Below, piece by piece: positions 1-8,771 of a stretch of DNA of 64,000 bases; within the stretch, counting starts at the first letter, position 1; every line of letters begins with the position of its first letter. The notes below the pieces were generated by a model. The model had not been told where the DNA came from. It saw only the letters and a list, made by a program, of their open reading frames with translations, and did not search any database. Position numbers and translations under genes: made by a program. Where the stretch lies: NCBI RefSeq assembly GCF_020524285.1, contig NZ_JAIVKX010000017.1, positions 1 to 64,000 on the forward strand. The letters run 5' to 3'. Source of the stretch: Alloyangia pacifica. Lineage in GTDB: Bacteria > Pseudomonadota > Alphaproteobacteria > Rhodobacterales > Rhodobacteraceae.

Positions 1-597
1 GGGCTCGACGGCCGCATCGGCAACAAGTTCCTGCACGCGGGCCCGGGCTATGGCGGTTCGTGTTTCCCTAAAGATACCAAGGCTCTGGCCCGCATCGGGC
101 AGGAGCACGCGGCGCCGATCTCCATCGTCGAGACGGTGATCAAGGTCAACGAGGACACCAAGCGGCGGATGACCGACAAGCTGCTCGATCTCTGCGAGGG
201 CTCGTTCAACGGCAAGAAGGTCGCCGTGCTCGGCGTCACCTTCAAGCCCAACACCGATGACATGCGCGACGCCCCGGCGCTGACCATCGTGCCAGCGCTT
301 GTGGGCGGCGGCGCGAGCGTGTCGGTGGTCGATCCGCAGGGCAAGCGCGAGGGCGAGGCGCTGCTGCCGGGCGTGGCCTGGGAGGAAGATCCCTATGTCG
401 CCGCCAAGGATGCGGACCTGCTGGTCATCCTCACCGAGTGGAACGAGTTCCGCGCGCTGGACCTGAAGGTTCTGGCCGCGGGCATGGCGACGCCGCGCAT
501 GGCGGACCTGCGCAATATCTACACCTACGAGGATGCGCTGGCGTCCGGGTTCAGCAGTTACGAAAGCGTCGGGCGCGGCGACCCGGCTGCTGCCTGA
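1..597 (+). CDS. ugd: UDP-glucose 6-dehydrogenase, C-terminal part (5' end outside the window)
   Basis: The enzyme oxidises UDP-glucose twice with NAD to give UDP-glucuronate, a precursor for acidic exopolysaccharide. The reading frame is open from base 1, so the N-terminal Rossmann domain lies upstream of the window; 198 residues are visible. The active-site motif GYGGSCFPKD with its nucleophilic Cys is at bases 49-78. The C-terminal NAD/UDP-binding domain follows (VAVLGVTFKPNTDDMRDAPA). It converges on the pectate-lyase-like gene, with a perfect hairpin between them. The two glycosyltransferases and the sulfotransferase downstream suggest an exopolysaccharide locus. The family call is very secure. 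Confidence 0.96.
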   Translation, partial: GLDGRIGNKFLHAGPGYGGSCFPKDTKALARIGQEHAAPISIVETVIKVNEDTKRRMTDKLLDLCEGSFNGKKVAVLGVTFKPNTDDMRDAPALTIVPALVGGGASVSVVDPQGKREGEALLPGVAWEEDPYVAAKDADLLVILTEWNEFRALDLKVLAAGMATPRMADLRNIYTYEDALASGFSSYESVGRGDPAAA

Positions 598-615
598 ATG
601 ATCCCTGCACATGCA

Positions 616-647
616 GATCGGGCGGCGCATGGTTGCGCCGCCCGATC
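616..647. terminator. Bidirectional hairpin terminator between convergent genes
   Basis: A perfect 13-bp inverted repeat (GATCGGGCGGCGC and its complement) surrounds a 6-base loop. It sits between the ugd stop at 597 and the stop of the leftward gene at 676. There is no long T tract, but the stem is strong and the position is that of a shared terminator. Confidence 0.75.
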
Positions 648-675
648 CAGGGTCTTGCCATCTCTGGGTCTGGAA

Positions 676-3387
676 TTAGCCCAGCAGCGTGTCGCTCGGC
701 ATGAACTCGAGCGCGTCGATGCGCAGCGGCTCGCTGCCGCCGTCGCCGTAGCCGGCGAGCATGATCTCATCGCCGGACTCGATCTCGACGTCCGAAATCA
801 GGTGGCGGGTGAGCGTGTTGTCGTTCGCCAGCCGGTCGCCGAGTTCGGCATCCCAGAGCCAGGAGTCGACCACCTCGCCGTTGACGCGGACCTCGAGGTA
901 GGACACGCCATCGTTTTCGTCGAAGTGATCGACGCCGATGTCATAGGTGCCCGAGGCGCCGTCGAAGGTCGCCGTTGCTTCGGCATCGCCGATCGCGTTC
1001 AGCACCTTGCCGCCGGAGGCCGCCACGATGCTGCCCACCTGGAAGCCCTTGTTGGCGCTCGCGTCGAACTCGAAAGACTCGGCTTCCATCCACAGCCACT
1101 CGGCGGAGTTCTCCGGTGCCTGCTCGGTGGAGGTGGAGCCGGAACCATCGCCGGAGCCATCGCTGAGCCCGGTCATCTCGAGGCTGACCGTGTCGATGCG
1201 CAGCGGCTCGCGCGCGTCGTGCTGGCCTTGCAGGGTGACGACGTCGCCCGTGCTCAGCTCGAGACCCTCGATGACCTGGGAGGTCAGGGTGGTGTGGTTG
1301 GCCAGCGCGCTGCCCAGTTCCTTGTCCCAGTCCCAGGTCGCGACCTGCTCGCCGTTGACGAGGACTGCCAGCGCGCTGACGCCGTCGTTCTCGTCGTAGT
1401 AGTCGACGGCCAGGCTGTAGACGCCCGCGTCGCCGTCGAAGGTCAGCGAAGCGTCCTGGAGCGAACCGCTCTCGTTCTGGATGACCTTGCCGCCCGAAGC
1501 GCCGGCCAGCGATTTGACCGCCCAGCCTTCGGTGAGCTGCAGGGCTTCCGCCTCGACGGAGATGACCGTGCCGATGGCGCCGATATCACCGGTGCCAGTG
1601 CCGGTCTCGGTGCCGGTGTCCGTCTCGGATCCGGTGTCCGTCCCGGTTTCGGGACCGGTGACATCGGTGCTCTCACCGGTCATCTCGAGGCTGACCGTGT
1701 CGATGCGCAGCGGTTCGCTGCCATCGTGCTGGCCCTGCAGGGTGACGACGTCGCCCTTGCTCAGCTCGAGACCCTCGATGACCTTGGAGGTGAGGGTGGT
1801 CTTGTTGGCCAGCGCGCTGCCCAGTTCTTTGTCCCAGTCCCAGGTCGCGACCTGCTCACCGTTGACGAGGACCGCCAGCGTGCTGACGCCGTCGTTCTCA
1901 TCGTAGTAGTTGGCGGTGAGGCTATAGACGCCCGCGTCGCCGTCGAAGGCCAGCGAGGCGCTCTGCAGCGAGCCGCTCTCGTTCTGGATGACCTTGCCGC
2001 CCGACGATCCGGTCAGCGACTTGGTTGCCCAGCCCTCGGTCAGCACGAGGTCTTCCGCCTCGACGGTCAGGACGGTTCCGACGCCGGCGCCGGTGTTGCC
2101 GCTGTCGGTGGTTTCGTCCGGGCTTTCGATGATCTCGCTGCCGCCACCGGTGGACTCATCGAAGCCGTCGAGCAGGCCGTTGATGTAGTCTTCGATGTTG
2201 GTGTAGCCGTCACCGTCCGCGTCCTTGTTGGCGTCCGAGACGCTGGCGTTGGAGCCGATGATCTTCTCGTACTGGTCCGGGATCCCGTCGCCGTCGCTGT
2301 CCTTCAGAGCCGCGGAGCCCTGCAGGTTGCCGTAGCCGCCGACGTCGCTGGGCGAGTCGATCAGCGATCCGGTGTCGTTGATCACCGTGTCGATGATGCG
2401 CTGGTCGATCGCGCTCAGCTCGCCGTTGATCCGTGCGCCGACGTTCTCGAGGATCCAGTCGAGCGCCTCGCTCGAGGACATGACCTCGGTGGTCGCCGGA
2501 TCGAACACGAAGCTGCTTTCGATCTGGGAGGTGTTCTCGCCGCCAACGTCACCGACGTTGTCCGACACGTAGTAGGCGGCTTCGCCGGTGTTGCTGATGA
2601 AGCGGATGGCTTCGCGGCCGCTGGAGTCTTCACCCTTGATGAAGAAGTTGCCGATCACGTGCACCGTCGACTTGCCGGCGACCAGCAGGCCCTCGTTGCC
2701 GTAGTTGTAGATGACGTTGTTGATGAACTCGATGTTCTTCGCGTCATCCTTGACCAGAGCATTCCGGAACTTGTTGCTGACCAGCAGGTTGCCGATGATG
2801 CTGACGTTCGAGCTATGGTCGCCGATCAGCATGCCCATGCTGTGCTCACCCTTGGAGTGCAGCGACTCCTTGAGCGCCTCGGCAACGATGTTGTTCGAGA
2901 TCGTGATGTTGCTCGGCGAGCCCCAGGTCGCGACGTTCTCGTCGATCGACCAGCTGATCGAGTTGCTGTCGAGGATCACGTTCTCGACGGTGTTGCCGGC
3001 CTTGCCGATCGAGATGCCGTCGCGATCGTCGGGGTTCATCCCGTCGGGGTCATCCCCCGGACGCGCGTTGATGCCGCGGATGATCACGTTGCTTTCGACA
3101 ACACGGAGGCGGGCGCCGGTTACGGTGATCCCCCCGGGCGCAGTCTGCCCGGCCACCGTAACGTCACCGTTAATTTCAATCTGGCTGGTGAGGTCGATTT
3201 GTCCGCCGACCTCGAACACCACAATGCGCGGTCCGTCCAGATCTTCCAGGGCCCAGCGAAGCGAGCCCACCCCGGAGTCGTTCAGATTTGTAACTTTTAC
3301 AACTTCACCACCGCGGCCGCCCGTAGCGCCTGCACCAAACCCTTGCGCCCCCTCAAACGCAAGAAGTTCTGAATTATTGTCCACCAT
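676..3387 (-). CDS. Pectate-lyase-like right-handed beta-helix protein with three C-terminal carbohydrate-binding-like repeats
   Basis: This 903-residue protein probably cleaves or remodels an acidic polysaccharide outside the cell. Residues about 1-350 are a PL1-type parallel beta-helix (VNLNDSG-type start, repeated ITISNNI/VSIIGNLL rungs). Residues about 363-410 hold a Ca-binding TSP3-like stretch (DSDGDGIPDQYE, DADGDGYTN). Three related beta-sandwich modules follow at about 437-569, 609-739 and 766-902, each beginning VEAE/MEAE and containing a YDENDGVS or FDENDGVS motif and ending LRIDxxSLEM-like. The first two are nearly identical and are joined by a T/G/S/D/E-rich linker. No signal peptide is visible, so type I secretion through the C terminus is the likely route, as for rhizobial EPS glycanases. 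The true polymer substrate is unknown. Confidence 0.82.
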   Translation of the reverse strand: MVDNNSELLAFEGAQGFGAGATGGRGGEVVKVTNLNDSGVGSLRWALEDLDGPRIVVFEVGGQIDLTSQIEINGDVTVAGQTAPGGITVTGARLRVVESNVIIRGINARPGDDPDGMNPDDRDGISIGKAGNTVENVILDSNSISWSIDENVATWGSPSNITISNNIVAEALKESLHSKGEHSMGMLIGDHSSNVSIIGNLLVSNKFRNALVKDDAKNIEFINNVIYNYGNEGLLVAGKSTVHVIGNFFIKGEDSSGREAIRFISNTGEAAYYVSDNVGDVGGENTSQIESSFVFDPATTEVMSSSEALDWILENVGARINGELSAIDQRIIDTVINDTGSLIDSPSDVGGYGNLQGSAALKDSDGDGIPDQYEKIIGSNASVSDANKDADGDGYTNIEDYINGLLDGFDESTGGGSEIIESPDETTDSGNTGAGVGTVLTVEAEDLVLTEGWATKSLTGSSGGKVIQNESGSLQSASLAFDGDAGVYSLTANYYDENDGVSTLAVLVNGEQVATWDWDKELGSALANKTTLTSKVIEGLELSKGDVVTLQGQHDGSEPLRIDTVSLEMTGESTDVTGPETGTDTGSETDTGTETGTGTGDIGAIGTVISVEAEALQLTEGWAVKSLAGASGGKVIQNESGSLQDASLTFDGDAGVYSLAVDYYDENDGVSALAVLVNGEQVATWDWDKELGSALANHTTLTSQVIEGLELSTGDVVTLQGQHDAREPLRIDTVSLEMTGLSDGSGDGSGSTSTEQAPENSAEWLWMEAESFEFDASANKGFQVGSIVAASGGKVLNAIGDAEATATFDGASGTYDIGVDHFDENDGVSYLEVRVNGEVVDSWLWDAELGDRLANDNTLTRHLISDVEIESGDEIMLAGYGDGGSEPLRIDALEFMPSDTLLG

Positions 3388-3945
3388 TATGTGACTTAGT
3401 CCCGATTTGTTGCTTTATGTTGTGTGTGAGTAGTTCCTTTGCGGTGAGCATTAGATACCTGCAGCGCACAGAAGGCGCATTCTGTCTGAAACTTTACCTA
3501 GGGGTACTGGGTGAAATTCCGCCGAGTCGGCGTCGGTAAAACCTCGCCGATCTAACGGCGACGGGGGTCCAAATCAGACACGCGCTTTGTAAATGTGACG
3601 AGAAAAAGGCACATCCGTCTGGCCGTCCGCAGTCCGCGTTCCCCTAGACGGTTAACTTTCATTGTATTTTGTACGTTAACGTTAAGTTAAAGATCTACAA
3701 TGGCCATGATTTGTATCCTCTCGGGAAAGGCGAAAATCTGCCAGAACCGAACTGCCCAAAAAATGGGCGCGGCTCGAGTTTGTCCTGTTCGATGGCAACG
3801 TGCTGAGCCATACTTGCCACCGGCGGCGTAAGCTGTCCCTGCGGCAATGGTCATTTTCGGCCGAATCGGTGCTGCGCTGCAGCGCCCCGCGCCTCTCAGT
3901 TTTGAACATTCATAGATCTATTGTTTCTTAATATGTGGATTACCC
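3388..3945. other. Non-coding region upstream of two divergent genes
   Basis: These 558 bases separate the leftward lyase gene from the rightward glycosyltransferase operon and must carry both promoters. The stretch is AT-richer than its surroundings. It holds an inverted repeat CATTGTA (3660-3666) / TACAATG (3696-3702) flanking the palindrome ACGTTAACGT (3673-3682), a possible regulator site. Short open frames here have no family features and look spurious. Confidence 0.5.
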
Positions 3946-5139
3946 ATGCGACAGATCAGTCTGCTAGCCGTGACGAAGTCGACCGGGGGCATCGCCCTCT
4001 ACAACAAGCTGCTCCTGACTGAACTGAGGCGGATCGGAGTCCGCGCGCACACGCTTTGCCTGTCCGAGAACAACGAGGCCTATGCGGCGGAACTGGCGCG
4101 GCGTGGGCTCAGCGCAGAGCCCGTGGACATGGCGCGCTACAGCATCGACATCGGAGGCGACGCCCGTGTGCTGCGCCGCGTGGTCTCGGCAGCGCGCGAA
4201 CATCAGGCCGACGTCATCGTCTGCCATGGCAGCAAGTCGGGGTTCATCGGACGCGCCGCCGGCAGGATCACCAGACGGCCCGTGGTCTACCGGCAGGCGT
4301 CGATGCCCTTTCAGCGCCGCGTGCAGGGGGCCAAGGCCCCTGTCTACTGGGCGCTCGACTTCGTGGCGCGCGGCTTCGGCGGACACGTGGTGACACTGAC
4401 CGAATACGCCCGGCAGGAAACCCTGAAGGCCAAGCTCATGCCGCCCGAGCGCGTCAGTGTGATCCGCACCGGAGTCGACGTGGACCGCTTTTGTCCGCCC
4501 GCGGATCGTGCCGCGGCCCGCCGGGCCCTCGGGCTCGACCCGGATCGGCCGGTCGTTGGCTGGATGGGGCGCATCGAGCCGCAGAAGGCGCCGCTCGACT
4601 ATATTGAATCTCTCCGTGAGCTGGTCCTGCGCTACCCGCAGGTCCAATTCGTCATGGCCGGGGAGGGGCGGCTTCAGGGCGAGGTCGACCAGGCGCTCGC
4701 GTCGGCGGGCCTGTCGGGCAGCGTAAAGATGCTGGGTTGGCAGTCCGACCCGGTGGCGGCGCTGCAGGCGTTTGACGTCTACGCGCTCAGCTCGCATTGG
4801 GAGGGGCTGCCGATCACCCTTCTCGAGGCCATGGCCAGCGGCTGCTGTTGCATCTCGACCGATGTGGATGGCTGCTCGGACGCGCTGGAGGACGGCATCA
4901 GCGGCCGACTTGTCGGCGCGGGCGAGACGGCGGCGCTGGCCGAGGCACTCGAGAGCGTGCTGCGCGATCCCGGTCTGCGCGAGCGCTTCGGCGCGGCAGG
5001 GCGTCGCCGCGCCGCAACGCTCTTCGACAAGGAAACCATGGTGGCCAAGTGGGTCGAGCTGCTCTCGACGCTGACCGCGGGCCGGGCGCCCGCGCAGGCG
5101 GCGAGCACGGCGGAAGCAGCATCGGAGGGCGGGCAATGA
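3946..5139 (+). CDS. Glycosyltransferase family 4 (GT-B fold)
   Basis: This 397-residue retaining glycosyltransferase probably adds one sugar to a lipid-linked polysaccharide repeat in the cytoplasm. The N-terminal acceptor domain includes the loop KSTGGIALYNKLL. The C-terminal GT4 donor domain begins about residue 200 (VVGWMGRIEPQKAP) and includes YALSSHWEGLPITLLEAMASG, the E-x7-E nucleotide-sugar motif typical of GT4. The last 25 residues are Ala-rich and probably disordered. The stop overlaps the next start (ATGA, 5136-5139), so the two genes are translationally coupled. Donor and acceptor cannot be read from the sequence. Confidence 0.9.
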   Translation: MRQISLLAVTKSTGGIALYNKLLLTELRRIGVRAHTLCLSENNEAYAAELARRGLSAEPVDMARYSIDIGGDARVLRRVVSAAREHQADVIVCHGSKSGFIGRAAGRITRRPVVYRQASMPFQRRVQGAKAPVYWALDFVARGFGGHVVTLTEYARQETLKAKLMPPERVSVIRTGVDVDRFCPPADRAAARRALGLDPDRPVVGWMGRIEPQKAPLDYIESLRELVLRYPQVQFVMAGEGRLQGEVDQALASAGLSGSVKMLGWQSDPVAALQAFDVYALSSHWEGLPITLLEAMASGCCCISTDVDGCSDALEDGISGRLVGAGETAALAEALESVLRDPGLRERFGAAGRRRAATLFDKETMVAKWVELLSTLTAGRAPAQAASTAEAASEGGQ

Positions 5140-6380
5140 CCGGCGGCAGCATCTCCTCGCTGAAACAGACCTTGGGCCGGGCGGAGCCCGCGGCGCAGCA
5201 GCCCTTGCGCATCTGCATGATCATTTCGTCGTACCATCCGATCGTTGGCGGGGCCGAGAAACAGGTCGCGCAGCTTGCCGGGCTGATGACGGGGCAGGGG
5301 CACGAGGTCTATATCCTCACCCGGCGCTACCCGGGCCTGCCCGCCGCGGAGACCATTGATGGCGTCAAGGTGCGGCGCATTGCGATGCGCAAGCCGGTGA
5401 AGGGGATGGGGTTCATCCTCGGTGCGGCGCGCATGGTGCGCAAGCTCGAGCCCGACGTGATCCATTGCCACTCGCTCTTCTCTCCGGCGCTGGCCGGGGC
5501 GCTCGGCAAGCGCTGGACGGGCGCGCCGCTGCTGGCCAAGCCCATGTGTGGTGGCGAGGCGACGTCGATCGCGAAAAAGCCGCTTGGTCGCCAACGCCTG
5601 TCGTACTTGGCGCAGGCGGTCGATCGGTTCCCCATGGTGAGCCGCGAAATCGAGAGCGAACTGGCCGGCCTGGGCGTGCCGAGCGAGAAACTGCGCTTCA
5701 TTCCAAATGGTGTCGATGGCGCGCGCTTCTGCCCGCCGAAGAGCCAGGTCGAGAAGGATGAGCTGCGTCTCAGCTTCGGCCTGCCCTCGGGGCCGATCTT
5801 CCTCTTTGCCGGACGGCTTGCCGCGCAGAAGCGCCTGCCCCTGCTGCTGGAGGCATGGTCGGACGTGCGCGCGCGCATGCCCCAGGCCACGCTGGCCATT
5901 GCGGGAGCCAACCGCTCCTCGGGGTCGGGCTACCAGGCGACCTTCGGCGAGGGCGACGAGCTTCCCACCGCGCTGCTCGAACAGCCGGGCGTGCGGATGC
6001 TAGGGCACGTGGCGGACATGCCGAACCTTCTGCGGGCGGTGGATGTCTTCGTGCTGCCCTCGGCCCGCGAAGGGCTGTCCAACGCGCTGCTCGAGGCCTG
6101 CGCCTCGGGTCTCGCCTGCATCACCGCGCGCACGGGCGGGGCGGTGGACTTCATGTCGGACGGTGAAAACGGGCTGCTCTTCGACGTCGACGACCGGCAG
6201 GCGCTGGCAGTGGCGCTGGAGAGGTTCGCGGCGGATGCCGAGCTGCGCGCGCAGCTCGGCGCTGCCGCCCTGCGCACCGTGGCCGAGAGCTACGACATTC
6301 GCCAGACCGCCCGCGCGCTGCTCGGGCAGTACGTCGAGCTTGGCGCCGGGGCCCGGGCTGCCGCGGCGGGGAGGGGCTGA
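5136..6380 (+). CDS. Glycosyltransferase family 4 (GT-B fold)
   Basis: This 414-residue protein is a second GT4 enzyme of the same operon. The start is the ATG at 5136, which overlaps the preceding stop; longer in-frame extensions lie inside the upstream gene. The N-terminal motif SSYHPIVGGAEKQVAQLA is the glycine-rich acceptor loop of capsular/EPS transferases. FAGRLAAQKRLPLLLEAW opens the donor domain, and FVLPSAREGLSNALLEACASG carries the E-x7-E motif. It probably acts directly before or after the upstream transferase on the same glycan. Confidence 0.9.
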   Translation: MTGGSISSLKQTLGRAEPAAQQPLRICMIISSYHPIVGGAEKQVAQLAGLMTGQGHEVYILTRRYPGLPAAETIDGVKVRRIAMRKPVKGMGFILGAARMVRKLEPDVIHCHSLFSPALAGALGKRWTGAPLLAKPMCGGEATSIAKKPLGRQRLSYLAQAVDRFPMVSREIESELAGLGVPSEKLRFIPNGVDGARFCPPKSQVEKDELRLSFGLPSGPIFLFAGRLAAQKRLPLLLEAWSDVRARMPQATLAIAGANRSSGSGYQATFGEGDELPTALLEQPGVRMLGHVADMPNLLRAVDVFVLPSAREGLSNALLEACASGLACITARTGGAVDFMSDGENGLLFDVDDRQALAVALERFAADAELRAQLGAAALRTVAESYDIRQTARALLGQYVELGAGARAAAAGRG

Positions 6381-6381
6381 G

Positions 6382-7245
6382 ATGAGCGATGCCGCTCCGA
6401 TCTTCCTGCTCGGCCTGCAGTCCGGTGGCGCCGATCTGTTGCAGGATGCGCTGCGGGCGCATCGCGACACCGTCTGGCCGGAGGGAGCCCTGCACGAGGT
6501 GCTCCGTCCGAGGCCGGCCTTTTGTGCCGAAACCTTCGAGACGCTTGCGGGCTACCTGCCGACGCTTCTGCGCAGCGGAGACATCCTGAACCCGCGCCGC
6601 GCCCCCGGTCCGCTGCGTGCGCGCGACCGTGCCTGGATTGCCCGCGAACTGTCACGGGCCACCGATCGCAACCTGCCGGCGGTGCGCCGCTACAAGCGTG
6701 CACTCGAGGCGCCGGGCATGGGCTTCCCCTCGGGCCGTGGCCGCATGCTGGTCAAGGTTATGAACCGGAATGTAGGCCTTGCCCCCGAACTCGACCGGAT
6801 CTACCCCGGAGCCCGCTTTGTCGGCATGGTGCGCGATCCCTACGATGCCTGCGAGAGTCTGATGGCCCAGGGGGCGGACCCGGCGATGGCCCTGCGTCTC
6901 TATCGTGATTTCGGCGAGGCCCTCCTGCGGCTCGAGCAGCGGGGTCTCCCGCTGAAATTGGTGCGGCACGAAGACATGATCGGCGACTTCGAGCGGACCA
7001 TGCAGGCGGTGAGCGACCTTTGTAGTCTTGACCGCGGCGCCGCGCAGGGGAGTTTGCGAGGACATGAGGGCAGGCACCGGTCGGGCGCCCACCCCGATCG
7101 CATTTGCGTCGAACGTCCCGCTTCGGCGCCTGTGCGCGGGGCATCGCCGGCCCGCCTCGCCCCCGAAATGGCCGGACTGGTTCAGCAGAACTGCGCCGCG
7201 ATCATGGAGCGTTTCGGGTACCTCGCCCCGACGGCGATGAGCTGA
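6382..7245 (+). CDS. Sulfotransferase-like protein of the exopolysaccharide operon
   Basis: This protein has 287 residues from the ATG at 6382, one base after the preceding stop. It probably transfers sulfate from PAPS to a sugar hydroxyl. The N-terminal strand-loop-helix (IFLLGLQSGGADLLQDAL) fits a degenerate 5'-phosphosulfate loop, since the usual xRSGT is replaced by QSGG. VGMVRDPYDACES matches the 3'-phosphate-binding strand and helix, and LKLVRHEDMIGDFE is also typical. Its place behind two GT4 genes suggests a sulfated polysaccharide, which fits a marine organism. The altered 5' loop leaves activity open. Confidence 0.72.
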   Translation: MSDAAPIFLLGLQSGGADLLQDALRAHRDTVWPEGALHEVLRPRPAFCAETFETLAGYLPTLLRSGDILNPRRAPGPLRARDRAWIARELSRATDRNLPAVRRYKRALEAPGMGFPSGRGRMLVKVMNRNVGLAPELDRIYPGARFVGMVRDPYDACESLMAQGADPAMALRLYRDFGEALLRLEQRGLPLKLVRHEDMIGDFERTMQAVSDLCSLDRGAAQGSLRGHEGRHRSGAHPDRICVERPASAPVRGASPARLAPEMAGLVQQNCAAIMERFGYLAPTAMS

Positions 7246-7389
7246 CGTCCAGAAGCTGTGGCTGCTGGTGCTCTGTGGTCAGGGCTGCCTGCTGCGTCGA
7301 CCCGGGCGACCTTGCGACGCCAATCCCCCGAAGTCCTGATATCTGCTTGACGGCGCTCTGCAGGGAACTTAAGGAGTGCCACACCCCCC

Positions 7390-7463
7390 GGCGAGTTGGC
7401 GGAGTGGTGACGCAGCGGATTGCAAATCCGTGTACACCGGTTCGATTCCGGTACTCGCCTCCA
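7390..7463 (+). tRNA. tRNA-Cys(GCA)
   Basis: This is a complete 74-base tRNA. The acceptor stem is GGCGAGU/ACUCGCC, the anticodon arm CGGAU-UGCAAA-UCCG has anticodon GCA, the T arm is CCGGUUCGAUUCCGG, the discriminator base is U and the CCA end is encoded. It is the attachment site of two integrated elements, and its 3' 47 bases recur at 17514 and 32144. Confidence 0.96.
7417..7463 (+). repeat. attL core of element 1 (3' half of tRNA-Cys), copy 1 of 3
   Basis: This is the 47-bp core from GGATTGCAAATCC to CTCGCCTCCA. It is identical to copies at 17514-17560 and 32144-32190. Against the 32-kb copy, identity extends one base on each side (7416-7464). Confidence 0.93.
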
Positions 7464-7501
7464 ATACTTTCAATGACTTATGCGTTTGCTCGGTCATGGG
7501 A

Positions 7502-7519
7502 GTATCACCTCAGGTATCA
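7502..7519 (+). other. Candidate integrase arm sites at the left end of element 1
   Basis: Two direct GTATCA copies lie at 7502-7507 and 7514-7519, 12 bases apart, between the core and the integrase stop. GTATCA (17434) and TGATAC (17467) recur near the right core. This is the arrangement expected of arm-type sites bound by the integrase N-terminal domain; binding is inferred. Confidence 0.4.
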
Positions 7520-7551
7520 GTTTCTTGTTCTGGTCTCGTTCTGTTCGAGCG

Positions 7552-8568
7552 CTACTGACGCTTGGCAGCAGCCTGCCGCGCGCGCATGATTTGCCGTGCC
7601 TCTCCTGCATATTTCGTGATCATTGCCTTGGTGGTGTGCCCGCTGTAGCTGGCAATTTCGTCGTCTGTGCATCCAGCCCATGCCAGCTCCATCACGCCGC
7701 GGTACCGCAGTGCATGCTGATCGAAGGCCATCAATCCAAGGCGCTTGCGCTCTTCGGACATGATTCGAGCCATTGCGAAGTAGTCCATTGCGGAGCCGTC
7801 GGCTCGAGTGAGGATGTGGCGCGTCGGGTGCGGTGCGAAGCCGAGGTTGGCCTTCGCACTGTCCAGGGCAGCCTTGAGGAATTTTGTGCATGGCAGCTGT
7901 AGGGGCGTGCCGGTCTTGTTTTGATCCAGACTCAAGCATTCCCCGTCGTAGTCGCCCCACTGGAATCCCACCCAGTCTCCGGGGCGCTGGACGCTTCCCA
8001 CGCCGATTTCGAAGATCAGCAGAGGCAAAGGCTGCCCTTCTTCCCGCATCTTATCCACGGCCCAATTGGGCCACGGCAAATGGGGTTTCCGACGGCTCTG
8101 AGGTACCTTCAGCGGCTCGATATCGAGGGCCGGGTTGTCGGTGCGCCAGCGCTTCCGAATTGCCAGCTTCGAAAGCATGCTGATGGCCGTCGGGATGTAG
8201 TTGGCGAACCTGACCCGGTGACGGTTTTTCTCCATCGCGTCGTAGATGTCCGCCTGGGTCAGGCGCGCCACGTCAGCCTTCCCGATCTTGTCGCTCAGGT
8301 AGTCGAAGACGGGCTCGAGGTCTTTCCGGTACCGAGGGGAAAACCCCTCCCATTTGTCCGTCTCGCGCATGGCCGCGATCAGCGCATTCCAGGACGTTTT
8401 TGCCGCGGCTTTTTTCCCGCTGACAATCTCCCAGTACTGCCGATCGAATTCAGCTGTGCCTTCCTCTGCGGTGATCCGGCCGATGTAGACCATTTTCCCA
8501 TTGAGGTACTTGCGGACGTACCAGCGCCCGGCGGGATGGCGCCAAAGGAGTTTCTTGCGACCTACCAT
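7552..8568 (-). CDS. int: Tyrosine recombinase (integrase) of element 1
   Basis: The protein has 338 residues from the ATG at 8568, which overlaps the AlpA-like gene by 7 bases; a longer frame to 8634 lies inside that gene. It integrates and excises the element at the tRNA-Cys core. The N-terminal part reads like an arm-binding fold (WYVRKYLNGKMVYIG) followed by a SAM-like core-binding domain. The catalytic domain has Arg in SVQRPGDWVGF, the HxxR box in FDQHALRYRG, a His in SYSGHTTKAM and the nucleophilic Tyr in ITKYAGEA. All key residues are present, so it should be active. It reads toward the tRNA. Confidence 0.93.
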   Translation of the reverse strand: MVGRKKLLWRHPAGRWYVRKYLNGKMVYIGRITAEEGTAEFDRQYWEIVSGKKAAAKTSWNALIAAMRETDKWEGFSPRYRKDLEPVFDYLSDKIGKADVARLTQADIYDAMEKNRHRVRFANYIPTAISMLSKLAIRKRWRTDNPALDIEPLKVPQSRRKPHLPWPNWAVDKMREEGQPLPLLIFEIGVGSVQRPGDWVGFQWGDYDGECLSLDQNKTGTPLQLPCTKFLKAALDSAKANLGFAPHPTRHILTRADGSAMDYFAMARIMSEERKRLGLMAFDQHALRYRGVMELAWAGCTDDEIASYSGHTTKAMITKYAGEARQIMRARQAAAKRQ

Positions 8569-8768
8569 TCGATGTGCCCCATTCCGTCCGCAGCATCGCC
8601 TCGAGCGATGGTTTGAAGTTGCTCCACATCCCATCGGTCAAACCCGCCAATGCTGACAGGTTTCGGCAGCACCCCATTGTCGACCAGGCCGCGGAAATCG
8701 GTCGGCTTCATGTCCAGCAGCGCCGCCGCGTTGCGGTCATTGACAAAGAGGGGTGCGATGCGGGCCAT
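8562..8768 (-). CDS. AlpA-like / MerR-fold small DNA-binding protein, probable excisionase
   Basis: The product has 68 residues. The N-terminal half (LFVNDRNAAALLDMKPTDFRGLVDNGVLPKP) followed by GFDRWDVEQLQTI is the winged helix-turn-helix pattern of AlpA/excisionase proteins. It lies directly upstream of, and overlaps, the integrase gene, the usual place for a directionality factor. Its exact role (excision versus integrase transcription) is inferred. Confidence 0.75.
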   Translation of the reverse strand: MARIAPLFVNDRNAAALLDMKPTDFRGLVDNGVLPKPVSIGGFDRWDVEQLQTIARGDAADGMGHIEW

Positions 8769-8771
8769 GTC

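Noticed and set aside
1170-2075. Tandem DNA repeats as a possible CRISPR or satellite DNA
   Set aside because: The repeats are about 515 bp apart and in frame, encoding duplicated binding modules; there are no short regularly spaced repeats anywhere in the window.
598-3372. A 924-codon open frame on the plus strand opposite the pectate-lyase-like gene
   Set aside because: It is the antisense shadow of a GC-rich gene; the translation is a repetitive Val/Asp/Ala/Arg string with no domain, while the minus frame has clear domains.
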